Source: Candidatus Pacearchaeota archaeon
GTDB taxonomy: Archaea; Nanobdellota; Nanobdellia; Pacearchaeales; GW2011-AR1
Length of the DNA: 36,073 bases
Direction: 5' to 3'
Assembly: GCA_002731115.1 (NCBI GenBank)
Contig: PBZO01000001.1
Location: 39,023-75,095 of the forward strand
The translations under genes were made by a program, and so were the position numbers. This document shows, piece by piece, positions 26,057 to 34,197 of the stretch. Each line of letters starts with the position of its first letter. The stretch's first letter is position 1. The notes below the pieces were generated by a model, which was not told the DNA's origin, made no database searches, and was given only the letters and a program-made list of their open reading frames with translations.

Positions 26057-26077
26057 CTGATAATTAGTAAAACTCTC

Positions 26078-26085
26078 CTTAAAAA
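26078..26085 (-). promoter_or_regulatory. TATA box for the 26056 methyltransferase
   Basis: TTTTTAAG, 22-29 bases upstream of the ATG at 26056. It falls in the 30-base gap after the preceding gene, so independent transcription is likely. Confidence 0.5.
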
Positions 26086-26086
26086 T

Positions 26087-27010
26087 TTAAGTAGATTGTA
26101 TTTCTTTTATCTCCACACTAGTATGTTTTAGTTCTTGTTTATAATTTGTTTTAAGTTTAACATCGCAAGGATTACATTGTCCATATTGATTACATCGTCT
26201 AAAAATGTCTTCTATCTGGAAATTAAGATTAGTTATATCGCCAATACTATTTTCTTTTGCATAAAGATCTCTATGACACTTATATATATCTCCTTTTGGT
26301 CCGATTAATAATTCAGAGGTTTTACACATACAATTCTTAGTATTCTCTTCTAGAATTGAATTAGGGTATTTTGAATAATCTCCATGAGTAATAGAGAAAG
26401 GTCTATCAATATCATCAAATCCCTCATATTTTCCTGTAAAATCTTTTTCTCTATAATTTATCCCAGAATCTATACACCTAAATTGCATCTGAGTGTTTGC
26501 AGCAGATAGCATTGGATCTGGGTGTTTTAATCCGTAGATTCCTATATCAAATCCAGCATCCTTAAATTTCCTTACATTTTCAACTAGTTTCTTTCCATCT
26601 TCCATCTGTTCTGGATGATAACTGACTCTAATTGAGGCATATTTAGACTTTCTATTAATCTTTTTTGGATCGACTTCTGAAATAAATCTCTCTAATCCTT
26701 TATCTCCAATATAAAGATTTGTTAATATATCAATATTAAGTTCTGGTTTTAAATTATTAATTATATATATAAAATCCTTATGTAAGAATGGTTCACCTCC
26801 ACAAAAAGTAATTGGAAGATTTTCTCTTGATTCAATTCTATTTAATGCTTTAACCCACTCTTCTCCCGAGAGTTCATGAAATCCTTTTCGATTTAATATC
26901 TCTCCAAAATCATTTAGACAAAAACTACAACTAAGATTACAATTCATAGTTAAAAATGCTGCAATATATTTATATGAATCCGGAATTTCAATGGTTTTCT
27001 GTTTACTCAT
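26087..27010 (-). CDS. Radical SAM enzyme with C-terminal auxiliary cysteines
   Basis: A 307-residue radical SAM protein. TMNCNLSCSFCLNDF gives C24, C28 and C31, very close to the N-terminus, and ITFCGGEPFLHKD is the SAM-binding GGEP. Late cysteines (NCMCKTSE, IYKCHRD, RRCNQYGQCNPC) suggest an auxiliary Fe-S site. It lacks the N-terminal extension of the other SPASM-like proteins in the window, so it is a different subfamily. It has its own leaderless promoter. Function unknown. Confidence 0.85.
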   Translation of the reverse strand: MSKQKTIEIPDSYKYIAAFLTMNCNLSCSFCLNDFGEILNRKGFHELSGEEWVKALNRIESRENLPITFCGGEPFLHKDFIYIINNLKPELNIDILTNLYIGDKGLERFISEVDPKKINRKSKYASIRVSYHPEQMEDGKKLVENVRKFKDAGFDIGIYGLKHPDPMLSAANTQMQFRCIDSGINYREKDFTGKYEGFDDIDRPFSITHGDYSKYPNSILEENTKNCMCKTSELLIGPKGDIYKCHRDLYAKENSIGDITNLNFQIEDIFRRCNQYGQCNPCDVKLKTNYKQELKHTSVEIKEIQST

Positions 27011-27030
27011 AAACTGGAACTAAAAAGAAG

Positions 27031-27038
27031 GTTTAAAA
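27031..27038 (-). promoter_or_regulatory. TATA box for the 27010 radical SAM gene
   Basis: TTTTAAAC, 21-28 bases upstream of the ATG at 27010. Confidence 0.58.
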
Positions 27039-27067
27039 GAATTATTATAGATAAATATATACAGAAA

Positions 27068-27159
27068 CTATAGTCCTAATTTTTCCTTATTTTGCACAAT
27101 AAAATTTAGGTAGTACTGAGCAAGTTTTATTTTAAATAATTCCTTAAATTTAAAATAAT
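27068..27159 (-). other. Out-of-frame C-terminal tail of the Nudix gene
   Basis: Directly after the Nudix ORF's stop the minus strand stays open in another frame, reading TLNYFKFKELFKIKLAQYY and further to a TAG at 27070-27068. This is the expected Nudix C-terminal strand and helix (NEGQ followed by x-x-x-F-F-x-x-E-L) and would bring the protein to ~132 residues, normal for the family. A one-base deletion near 27160-27170, or an assembly error there, explains the break. Confidence 0.65.
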
Positions 27160-27465
27160 TTAATGTTGACCCTCATTTAATTTTATTTTATTTAAGGGTG
27201 TATCTACTTTGCCAACAAAGATGGAATTACTGCAATTATCACTTGCAAAAATCTCTCCAAGAAACTCTATTTTATTTATATTAACATTTTCTATCTCCTC
27301 GTTTATTTCTCTTTTAATTGCTTCTAAATCTGTTTCATCTCCCTCTATTCTCCCTCCAATAAAATCCCAATATCCTGGAAAAGGTATATCCAATTTATTG
27401 TCTCTTAAAAATAACAAGAATTCTTTCTTAGAATTTAATAATATTATTTTTGATGCTCTCTCCAT
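27160..27465 (-). CDS. Nudix hydrolase, frameshifted near its C-terminus
   Basis: A Nudix-family hydrolase of nucleoside diphosphate derivatives. The Nudix box is complete at 38-60: GRIEGDE (G-x5-E), then E-x7-R-E and the metal-binding EE pair (Glu56/57), read in G-x5-E-x7-R-E-x2-E-E. PFPGYWDFIGGRIE is the usual approach to the box. The ORF stops at residue 101 right after KLNEGQH, where homologues continue for ~30 residues. That tail is present in another frame (see the next entry downstream on this strand). The gene has its own TATA box, TTTATAAT on the plus strand. It may be decaying, or the base sequence may be wrong; the catalytic part is intact. Confidence 0.8.
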   Translation of the reverse strand: MERASKIILLNSKKEFLLFLRDNKLDIPFPGYWDFIGGRIEGDETDLEAIKREINEEIENVNINKIEFLGEIFASDNCSNSIFVGKVDTPLNKIKLNEGQH

Positions 27466-27485
27466 TTTAATAAACTTGTGTAAAC

Positions 27486-27493
27486 TTTATAAT
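27486..27493 (-). promoter_or_regulatory. TATA box for the Nudix gene
   Basis: ATTATAAA, 21-28 bases upstream of the ATG at 27465. Confidence 0.6.
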
Positions 27494-27509
27494 TTTTAAT
27501 TCTTTTGGA

Positions 27510-27542
27510 GGAATTATTTTTTTTATAAAAAAGAATTATTCC
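27510..27542 (-). terminator. Possible poly-T terminator with imperfect hairpin
   Basis: Immediately after the stop of the SDR gene the minus strand reads TTCTTTTTT, flanked by an imperfect inverted repeat GGAATAATTC...TAATTCC. Oligo-T runs serve as intrinsic terminators in archaea. Base composition alone could produce this. Confidence 0.35.
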
Positions 27543-28516
27543 TTATGAATATATTCTAAGGGGAGTGTTTTAATTACATCCCAATTTTTATCTACCCACT
27601 TAACACATTGTTCAATTCCTTTATCAAAATCTACTTTGGGTCTCCAATTAAATCTTTCTCTTGCTTTACTTGAATTTAGAATATATTCCTTATCTTGCCC
27701 TTTTCTTTCATCAACTATCTCAGAAAAATCATCAAAATCTTTTCCTATTTTATTAGAGATCTTCCTAACTAGATTATTAATACTAATTCCTGAATCTGGA
27801 GATAAATGATATACTTCCCCCTTATTAGTATCCTCTAATATCTTTAATATACCACTACAATCATCTTTAACATGAAGGTAAGATTTTATTGCTTTTCCTC
27901 CTCCTTGAAGTTGTAATTTCTTTCCTAATTTAGCATAAATTATTGTGCGAGGGATAATCCTAAATAATTGTTGGCAAGGGCCATATACATTAGTAGATCT
28001 TACAAAATTTGCAGGAAAATTAAATTGTTTTACCAAATTTTGTATAAACATATCTCCTGCTGCTTTCGATGATGCATAAGGAGTACTGGGATTATAAGAT
28101 GTATTTTCATCAATTTCATTGCATGAACCATAAACTTCCGGAGTAGAAATCTGAACATATTTCTCAAAGGATTTTATCTTTCTTAATTTATTTGTTAAAT
28201 TAGCAATTCCTAAACAATTAGTACGAAACCAATGTTCTGGATTATCCCAACTTTGTCCAACCATCCCCTGAGCAGCAAAATTAACTACTTTTTTTACATC
28301 TTCTTTTCTAAGAATATTAACTATATTGCTTAAATCATCATTTATATTTTCTTGAAAAAATTTAAATCCTTCTTTACCTTTGTATGGAAGAAAGATCGAA
28401 TTAGATTCTGGAGATCTGCTAATTCCGATTACTTTATAATCAGTATTTTCCAAAAGGTGGTCAACAAAATGAGCTCCTGAAAATGAATTACTTCCAATAA
28501 CTGCAACTTTCTCCAT
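27536..28516 (-). CDS. Nucleotide-sugar 4,6-dehydratase/epimerase (extended SDR)
   Basis: A 326-residue extended SDR close to dTDP-glucose/GDP-mannose 4,6-dehydratases. The NAD site is GSNSFSGAHF (8-17), a variant of GxxGFxG in which the third Gly is Ser. Further landmarks are VNFAAQGMV, QISTPEVYG (122-130), the catalytic Tyr147-x3-Lys151 in PYASSKAAGD, VRSTNVYGP and SYLHVKDDC. These match the nucleotide-sugar dehydratase branch better than the SDR at 10184. It would make a 4-keto-6-deoxy intermediate that the DegT aminotransferase at 30769 could aminate; this link is inference. It is transcribed separately from a TATA box 22-29 bases upstream. Confidence 0.86.
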   Translation of the reverse strand: MEKVAVIGSNSFSGAHFVDHLLENTDYKVIGISRSPESNSIFLPYKGKEGFKFFQENINDDLSNIVNILRKEDVKKVVNFAAQGMVGQSWDNPEHWFRTNCLGIANLTNKLRKIKSFEKYVQISTPEVYGSCNEIDENTSYNPSTPYASSKAAGDMFIQNLVKQFNFPANFVRSTNVYGPCQQLFRIIPRTIIYAKLGKKLQLQGGGKAIKSYLHVKDDCSGILKILEDTNKGEVYHLSPDSGISINNLVRKISNKIGKDFDDFSEIVDERKGQDKEYILNSSKARERFNWRPKVDFDKGIEQCVKWVDKNWDVIKTLPLEYIHKE

Positions 28517-28537
28517 TTTATAAATTAAATAGGTTTA

Positions 28538-28545
28538 TTTTTAAA
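28538..28545 (-). promoter_or_regulatory. TATA box for the 28516 SDR gene
   Basis: TTTAAAAA, 22-29 bases upstream of the ATG at 28516. Confidence 0.55.
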
Positions 28546-28555
28546 GATTTATATG

Positions 28556-29689
28556 TTAAATAAAATTAATATGTAGCGGACGTTTTCCTTTTGGTTCTTC
28601 TAATTTAATTTTCCCTTGTTTTAAATCCCATAAATACTCGTTAATTCTATCTTGGCAGCACATGACTCCGCAATCAGTATGAACATTATGTTTATTAGAT
28701 GCTAGATGATTTACAACTTCCCAATATTTATCACTTTTTAAGATATCTTTAAAAGGTTCTTCTGTGATATTTCCTATATGGTGTTTTTGGTATTTTGAAT
28801 TAAAAAGTTGGCCACATGGAGCAACTAATCCTGAACCGGATAATTGCATAAGAAAAGGGGTTCCATAACATTTAGAATATTTCTTTCTCCCTCCACTTAG
28901 AATTTTAGACCATTTAGCCTTAACAAAATAATTTTCATCAGAATATGTTTCAGCTTCTTTTAAAATATTAATTAAATCAGATTCAAGATATTCTTGATAA
29001 TCTGATCCAAGCTTTCTTTTTTCATCATCACTACAATGTTTTATGACTAAGTAATCTACTCCAAGGTTTTTTCCTAATTTTGTAAGAGGAATAACATCTT
29101 CCTTAAACTTTGGCATAAATACCATTTGCATTCCAATTGTTACATCTAATTTTTTTTCTTTTTTAATTTTAACACTCTTTTTAATATTCTCTATAACTTT
29201 ATAGAACTCTTCTTCCTTACAACCATGAATTTCCGAATATCTTTTTGGGATCCCTGCAGAAATATTAAATCTGAACCAGGTGGAAGAAGATAATATGCTT
29301 CCCAATTCTTCTTCCTTTAAAAGAGCACCATTTGTTGCAACAGCCATGTCTATTCCATTCTTTTTTCCATAAACTAAAGTCTCTGCAAAATGAGGGGAAA
29401 CCGTGCTTTCGCCATCTCCCATAAGAATTACTCCTTTAACACCCATTTCTGCACAATCATCTAGAAATCTAAAGGTGTGTTTCTTAGACATCTTAGTATT
29501 ATCATTTTCTTGCAATTGACTATAACAATAAGTGCATTTGTAATTACAAGCTCTTGTTAAAGCATAATCTATTGTAATGGGGACAATTCTTTCACCCCTT
29601 AACCATGCTTCAACTCTATCTTTATGCCAAGCTAATTTATGCCCATCCAAAATTATTGGTTCTTCTCTCTTTTTTCCTTCTTTGTTCAT
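28556..29689 (-). CDS. Radical SAM/SPASM enzyme, paralogue A
   Basis: A 377-residue radical SAM enzyme with TRACNYKCTYCYSQ (C48, C52, C55), a GDGEST segment in place of GGEP and a C-terminal SPASM-like cysteine group (KCYGTPF, APCGQLF, DCGVMCC). It is clearly paralogous to the next gene upstream: both start with a WHKDRVEAW / YHPERVSEW element before the core, share a YSEIHG / YSEVHG segment and a D-x-TIG-x-Q strand, and end in NFI. It has its own leaderless promoter. The shared architecture with divergent active-site loops suggests two related reactions on the same or similar sugars. Exact chemistry unknown. Confidence 0.87.
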   Translation of the reverse strand: MNKEGKKREEPIILDGHKLAWHKDRVEAWLRGERIVPITIDYALTRACNYKCTYCYSQLQENDNTKMSKKHTFRFLDDCAEMGVKGVILMGDGESTVSPHFAETLVYGKKNGIDMAVATNGALLKEEELGSILSSSTWFRFNISAGIPKRYSEIHGCKEEEFYKVIENIKKSVKIKKEKKLDVTIGMQMVFMPKFKEDVIPLTKLGKNLGVDYLVIKHCSDDEKRKLGSDYQEYLESDLINILKEAETYSDENYFVKAKWSKILSGGRKKYSKCYGTPFLMQLSGSGLVAPCGQLFNSKYQKHHIGNITEEPFKDILKSDKYWEVVNHLASNKHNVHTDCGVMCCQDRINEYLWDLKQGKIKLEEPKGKRPLHINFI

Positions 29690-29710
29690 TTTTTTGATTG
29701 AATAGATTTG

Positions 29711-29718
29711 TTTATAAA
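29711..29718 (-). promoter_or_regulatory. TATA box for the 29689 radical SAM gene
   Basis: TTTATAAA, 22-29 bases upstream of the ATG at 29689. Confidence 0.65.
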
Positions 29719-29731
29719 TTTTATGTATTTT

Positions 29732-30772
29732 TTATATAAAGTTATCATGAGATCTTGGATTCTTTACCCTATGGAGATATCTATTAAGAGGATCTAATCT
29801 ACACCCTTCCCTGCATCCTTCAATATTTATCTTTTTGCTAATCTCTTTCCTTTTTTTCCCTTCCCAAATTTCTGAAAAAGAATTTTTATATAAATTCCCG
29901 TAAGTAAATTTTCCCTCTTTATAAAATAAATTGCAGGGGATAATATTCCCTTTTGAATCTATTAATGTAAAAAAAGGAAGTCCATGACATTCAGAATAAT
30001 TAATTCCTTCATTAATTCTTTTTGCTGTTTGTCTTCTAAATAAAATCTTAAAATTATCTGAATTAAATCCTGCTAATTTTCCTTCAAGTTTATTAAATTC
30101 ACTAATTCCTATTGCATAATTATTATTACTATTTGGGTGTTTAGAATAAGGTTTAATTTGAAGATTATCTACTCCAATATCTCTTAATATCCTTGCAAGT
30201 TTTGGGGCCTCATCTATATTTTGGGATATTGCTAAAAATTGGATTCCTATTGTTGTATCTAAATTATTCCTTATCTTATACTCAGTACATCTTTCTATAT
30301 TTCCTATGACTCTAGAGAAATCTTTCTCACTTGTTCCATGAACCTCTGAATAATTTTTAGAGCTACCTGAATTAACACTAAATCTTAACCATGAAAGATG
30401 GGGTAAAATTTGACTTATCTTTTTATCATTAAAAGGAACGCCATTTGTGGTTATAGAAACATCCATCCCTTCTTGTTTTGCAGTTTTTACAAATAGACTT
30501 ATCTCCTTATGTAATAAAGGTTCTCCTTCTCCTGCAAACATTACTGATTTTATCCCTTGTTCCCCCATATCTTTTAATGTTTGCAACATAACATCCTTAT
30601 CAATAAAATCTTTTCCATATTCTAAATAAGAAAGCGCACAAAATCCACATCGATGATTACAAGTATTTGTGGGTCCTATTTCTGCATAAATTGGAGCGCA
30701 ATCTCCTTTTTCTTCCCATTCAGAAACTCTTTCAGGGTGATACATTAGTTTATGATTATCTACATCAGTCAT
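29732..30772 (-). CDS. Radical SAM/SPASM enzyme, paralogue B
   Basis: A 346-residue radical SAM enzyme with TNTCNHRCGFCALSY (C38, C42, C45), FAGEGEPLLHKE as the GGEP-equivalent and SPASM-like cysteines in ECHGLPF, IPCNLFY and GCREGCRLDP. It shares its N-terminal H-x-x-RV-x-x-W element, the YSEVHG segment and the C-terminal NFI with paralogue A. Its ATG overlaps the stop of the DegT aminotransferase gene (ATGA), so the two are translated together with the GT9 upstream. That coupling suggests it works on a sugar handled by the aminotransferase. Function inferred from context only. Confidence 0.87.
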   Translation of the reverse strand: MTDVDNHKLMYHPERVSEWEEKGDCAPIYAEIGPTNTCNHRCGFCALSYLEYGKDFIDKDVMLQTLKDMGEQGIKSVMFAGEGEPLLHKEISLFVKTAKQEGMDVSITTNGVPFNDKKISQILPHLSWLRFSVNSGSSKNYSEVHGTSEKDFSRVIGNIERCTEYKIRNNLDTTIGIQFLAISQNIDEAPKLARILRDIGVDNLQIKPYSKHPNSNNNYAIGISEFNKLEGKLAGFNSDNFKILFRRQTAKRINEGINYSECHGLPFFTLIDSKGNIIPCNLFYKEGKFTYGNLYKNSFSEIWEGKKRKEISKKINIEGCREGCRLDPLNRYLHRVKNPRSHDNFI

Positions 30773-31878
30773 TTTTTATTTTTAAAGAATTTATGAATAG
30801 TCTCTATTACATATTCTACTTGTTCATTAGTTAACTCTGGATAAATTGGGAGAGATAAAATCTCTTTACATATCTTCTCTTGCAGGGGAAGATGATAATT
30901 AAGGAGGTTTAACTTTTGATTATGGTATAATGGTTTTGAAAAATGAGAAAATATCTCTATTCCATTTAGTTTTAGAAAATCAATAAGTTCTTGATGATAA
31001 GATGTACGAATAACATAGGAGTTATATGTATCAAAAAAATCTTGTGGTGATGGGGAAGGTGGAAGTATCAAGGGCAAATCTGCTAATCTTTTAGAATAAA
31101 TAGATGCTATTTCTCTTCTTCTTTTTATCCAATTATCAAGTAGTTTAAATTTTATATTTAATAAAGCTGCATGAAGATTATCTAATCTACTATTATAACC
31201 AAAATCAAAGATATCTCCTCTTGTTTTTTGGCCATGGTTTCTCAAATATCTTATTTTTTCAGCTATTTCATCATTATTTGTAGAAATAAATCCACCGTCT
31301 CCAGCACAACTAAGAGTTTTTAATGGATGTGTGGAAAAACATCCTGCAAGTCCAAAACTCCCTGCTTTCTTACCTTTATATAACGAGCCAAGAGATTGAC
31401 AGGCATCTTCTATGATTATTAAATTATGTTTTTGTGCTAGCTCCATTAATTTACCCATATCACATATTCTTCCATTTAAATGAACAGGAATTATTGCTTT
31501 TGTCTTAGAGGTTATTGCTTTCTCAACTTCTTCCATGTCCATATTAAAGTCATCCTTAATATCAACTAAAATTGGTTTAGCTTTTCTATGAACTATTGCT
31601 GCAATTGTTGCAATAAAAGTATGTGCAACAGTAATAACTTCATCTCCTTCTTTTATCCCTGCAACTTCTACAGAAAGGGATAAAGCATCTGTTCCAGAAT
31701 TAACTCCTATAACATGTTTTACTCCAAGGTATAATGCCATATTATTCTCAAATTTTTCAACATCATTTCTAAGAATAAAACTTCCTTCATTCATAACTCT
31801 CTTAAATTCTTCTGTAATTTCCTGCTCTGAATTCTTAAATTGCAAAGAAAGATCAATAAAGGGAACTTTCCACTTCAT
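30769..31878 (-). CDS. DegT/DnrJ/EryC1/StrS-family PLP sugar aminotransferase
   Basis: A 369-residue PLP-dependent aminotransferase that typically adds an amino group to a keto nucleotide sugar. VPFIDLSLQF at the N-terminus, GVNSGTDAL at 58-66, IIEDACQSLGS with the cofactor-contacting Asp158, and FSTHPLKTL with the PLP lysine Lys187 are all present, as is the YNSRLDNLHAALL element after it. Length is normal. It overlaps the upstream GT9 by 26 bases and the downstream radical SAM by four, so the three genes form a tight unit. The dehydratase at 27536 is a plausible supplier of its keto-sugar. The exact sugar is unknown. Confidence 0.92.
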   Translation of the reverse strand: MKWKVPFIDLSLQFKNSEQEITEEFKRVMNEGSFILRNDVEKFENNMALYLGVKHVIGVNSGTDALSLSVEVAGIKEGDEVITVAHTFIATIAAIVHRKAKPILVDIKDDFNMDMEEVEKAITSKTKAIIPVHLNGRICDMGKLMELAQKHNLIIIEDACQSLGSLYKGKKAGSFGLAGCFSTHPLKTLSCAGDGGFISTNNDEIAEKIRYLRNHGQKTRGDIFDFGYNSRLDNLHAALLNIKFKLLDNWIKRRREIASIYSKRLADLPLILPPSPSPQDFFDTYNSYVIRTSYHQELIDFLKLNGIEIFSHFSKPLYHNQKLNLLNYHLPLQEKICKEILSLPIYPELTNEQVEYVIETIHKFFKNKK

Positions 31879-32827
31879 TTTTTAATAAATTTTTTACCTC
31901 CTTATAAACAGTTTTTGGAGAAATAGATTCCATACACAATTCTTCTTCATTACATCTTACATCAAAACAGGGAATACACTTTTTATATCCTTCTGGCAAA
32001 ATTGCTTTTCCTCTGCCATAAAAATGAACTTCTTTATGAGGTGTTGGTCCAAAAAGCCCCAATACTTTCTTCTTAAGAGCTATTCCTAGATGCATACCTA
32101 AACTATCATTTGTGGCAACTAACCTACAAGAATCAATCCAATCAATATATTTATTTAGATTTGTAAGGATTTCATCAGATTGCTTATCTTGCCTACTTAC
32201 TTTAAGTCCATCTTTGACTAAAATTGATTCTAATTCATCCCAATTTTTTTTAGACCAGCTTTTTATGGGCCACTTAGGGCCAATTTGAGTATTCAACCCT
32301 ACATCATAAATTTCCTTATTATTTGGTTTATAACCTAAGACATATTCCTCCTCTTCCCATTTCTTACCAACAATTTCAAACAAAAGTTTTTGAGCAGTTT
32401 GCAAATTATTTTTTTTAAGATGCGGGCTAATACTCAAGGATAATATATCAAAGGCATTATCAAATGCCCCTGTTTTTCCCAACTTCCGATCAAATCTAAA
32501 TCCTTTTTTATTCCAAGCATCTATTTTATTTGCAAATCTACAAATATCCTTATCCTTTTCTAGATTAATTAAAGTATCGAATTCTTCATCTAATAAATGT
32601 ATTGCATTTTCAAAATCAAGATATAATAATCTATCAATATATTTATTTTGTTTTAATAAAGGAAATGCAGATTTATCTGTTAACCATGTAACATTACTTT
32701 TTTTATAAAGATTTAATAATGCTGTTGATCTTAAAATATCTCCTAAACTAACTTTCTTTAGATGATTTTCCACATCTAAAATCTCAGAATAACCTGTTTT
32801 AATAATTAATACTCTCTCCTTTTCCAT
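31853..32827 (-). CDS. GT9 (heptosyltransferase-family) glycosyltransferase
   Basis: A GT-B glycosyltransferase of family 9, the family of bacterial LPS heptosyltransferases. The pattern includes SLGDILRSTALL near the N-terminus, NTQIGPKWPIKSWS in the linker, ATNDSLGMHLGIAL and VLGLFGPTPHKEV in the donor domain, and the cysteine-rich tail KKCIPCFDVRC...LCM common in this family. The tracked start is a TTG at 32878; the ATG at 32827 is preferred because a TATA box lies at the standard distance and the protein then begins KERVLIIKTGYSE, the expected first strand. It leads the DegT / radical SAM unit. In an archaeon the sugar need not be heptose. Confidence 0.88.
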   Translation of the reverse strand: MEKERVLIIKTGYSEILDVENHLKKVSLGDILRSTALLNLYKKSNVTWLTDKSAFPLLKQNKYIDRLLYLDFENAIHLLDEEFDTLINLEKDKDICRFANKIDAWNKKGFRFDRKLGKTGAFDNAFDILSLSISPHLKKNNLQTAQKLLFEIVGKKWEEEEYVLGYKPNNKEIYDVGLNTQIGPKWPIKSWSKKNWDELESILVKDGLKVSRQDKQSDEILTNLNKYIDWIDSCRLVATNDSLGMHLGIALKKKVLGLFGPTPHKEVHFYGRGKAILPEGYKKCIPCFDVRCNEEELCMESISPKTVYKEVKNLLKNEVESSLY

Positions 32828-32849
32828 GTAAATGCAAGATAAAGATGAA

Positions 32850-32857
32850 TTTAAAAA
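32850..32857 (-). promoter_or_regulatory. TATA box for the GT9-DegT-radical SAM operon
   Basis: TTTTTAAA, 23-30 bases upstream of the ATG at 32827, and inside the N-terminal extension of the tracked ORF, which it argues against. Confidence 0.6.
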
Positions 32858-32880
32858 GATTATGTATCTAAAATTCAATC

Positions 32881-34143
32881 TTATTTATCTTTAACAACAT
32901 TCTTAACAAACTTCTCTAATCTTGGAAAATTCTTATTCATATCAAAATCTTTTCTTGCTTTTTTGACATTTTCTATAAGTTTTGAATAATTTAGTTTATT
33001 TAGTCTCTTTTTTAATGTCTTTAGATTTTGAATTTTATAGGGTATATTAATCTTATAATTAGTTAACAATTCTCCTGTAAAAATAGCATCATCCTCATAG
33101 ATAAGTGGAAGTCCTGCTTCTAAATAAGAAGCTATCTTATTCCCTGTTGAAAATTTTAATTCTAAATCATACTCTGATAATTCTGTTTTTGGTCCTGAAG
33201 GATAAAGTCCGTAATCATAATTAGATATCTCTGCTGCAATTTTATCTGGTTCTAAGGGGGAATGGAGATGGAAATAATTTGATTTTAAAAGACTTCCATA
33301 CGATTTTGTGAATTCAGATTCTTCTTTAAAGAATTTCATTAATTGCTCTTTTGAAATAGAATTAGGTCTTGAATATATGTGTATATGAATTTTTTGATTT
33401 ACTAAATCTTTTAAGGTATTATAAACATATCTTGCCCCAATAGGTCCAACACTTCCCATAGAATCTATATGAACTATATGAATCTCTTTATCTTTTCTTG
33501 AAAGTTTATTTTTATTAATAGGAACATTGAATTCTTTTGAACAATAAGGAAGAAAACTTAAAGTAAGGGGGGATAATTTTATTTTATCCCCTAACATTCT
33601 TCCATTTAAGAATTCTAATTCTCTTGGATAACCCTTATGAATTATTCCATCTGCATTTTCAAAACAAAACCTCTCTGCCTTGAGCTCAAATTTTGACATT
33701 CCTCCAAATTTTATTGCATGTTCTACACTCTTATAATATTGGCAACGAATATCGTAAGGAAAATAAATAATTGGAATTTTTTTAAATAACTTCATAGTTA
33801 ATGCACAAGGCCAACTTGGAGAGCCTCTAGTAAAAATAACATAAGGTTTTAATTTTAAAATTGAGATAATTGACTCTATTAATCCCTTTAATTTCTTAAC
33901 AAGAGACATTAAGATTAAATGAACATTTTTTAAATTTATCTTGAAAAAACTAAGATCAAAAAAGATTATCTTATCAAAAGCTCCTTTATGAAATTCCTTT
34001 GAAGCTCCTTTTGATTCCAAAAGAATTATCAAAATTGTTTTATAGCCTTTCTTTCTAAATAGTCTTGCTATTTTATAAACCATAACTGTTGGAAAGGGTT
34101 CTAAAAAAACTATTTGTTTTTTATTTTTCTGTTTAAATTTCAT
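32881..34143 (-). CDS. GT-B (GT4-like) glycosyltransferase
   Basis: A ~420-residue protein with two Rossmann-like halves. The N-terminal half begins QIVFLEPFPTVMVYKIARLF and includes YVIFTRGSPSWPCAL and IIYFPYDIRCQYY; the C-terminal half has IHIVHIDSMGSVGPIG and a donor-site-like STGNKIASYLEAGLPLIYED. The pattern fits GT4-like enzymes, but the E-x7-E motif is not obvious (K-x-A-S-Y-L-E-A-G-L-P stands in its place), so the family call is moderate. The tracked start has two adjacent ATGs; the second (34143) lies at the exact leaderless distance from the TATA box and is used here. It is divergent from the ThDP operon. Confidence 0.75.
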   Translation of the reverse strand: MKFKQKNKKQIVFLEPFPTVMVYKIARLFRKKGYKTILIILLESKGASKEFHKGAFDKIIFFDLSFFKINLKNVHLILMSLVKKLKGLIESIISILKLKPYVIFTRGSPSWPCALTMKLFKKIPIIYFPYDIRCQYYKSVEHAIKFGGMSKFELKAERFCFENADGIIHKGYPRELEFLNGRMLGDKIKLSPLTLSFLPYCSKEFNVPINKNKLSRKDKEIHIVHIDSMGSVGPIGARYVYNTLKDLVNQKIHIHIYSRPNSISKEQLMKFFKEESEFTKSYGSLLKSNYFHLHSPLEPDKIAAEISNYDYGLYPSGPKTELSEYDLELKFSTGNKIASYLEAGLPLIYEDDAIFTGELLTNYKINIPYKIQNLKTLKKRLNKLNYSKLIENVKKARKDFDMNKNFPRLEKFVKNVVKDK

Positions 34144-34160
34144 CATATCTCATAATTTAG

Positions 34161-34176
34161 TTGTTTTATAAAACAA
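34161..34176. promoter_or_regulatory. 16-base perfect palindrome centred on the TATA box of the 34143 gene
   Basis: TTGTTTTATAAAACAA reads the same on both strands and contains TTTATAAA (34165-34172), 22-29 bases upstream of the ATG at 34143. A dimeric regulator bound here would block TBP, so it is a candidate operator as well as the promoter. It lies in the 84-base gap that also drives the ThDP operon. Confidence 0.5.
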
Positions 34177-34197
34177 TACTATCCCAAATACATAAAT

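Noticed and set aside
27011-27067. Possible small RNA gene in the longest gap
   Set aside because: Most of the gap is the out-of-frame Nudix tail plus the TATA box of the radical SAM gene at 27010; the rest shows no stable stem.
27209-27499. Plus-strand ORF of 96 residues over the Nudix gene
   Set aside because: It mirrors a complete Nudix box on the other strand and its translation has no recognisable pattern; it is a shadow.
8736-34143. The locus as a recently acquired genomic island
   Set aside because: No integrase, transposase, flanking tRNA or direct repeats were seen, and base composition and promoter style are uniform from end to end. Bacterial-looking families such as GT9 may be old acquisitions.
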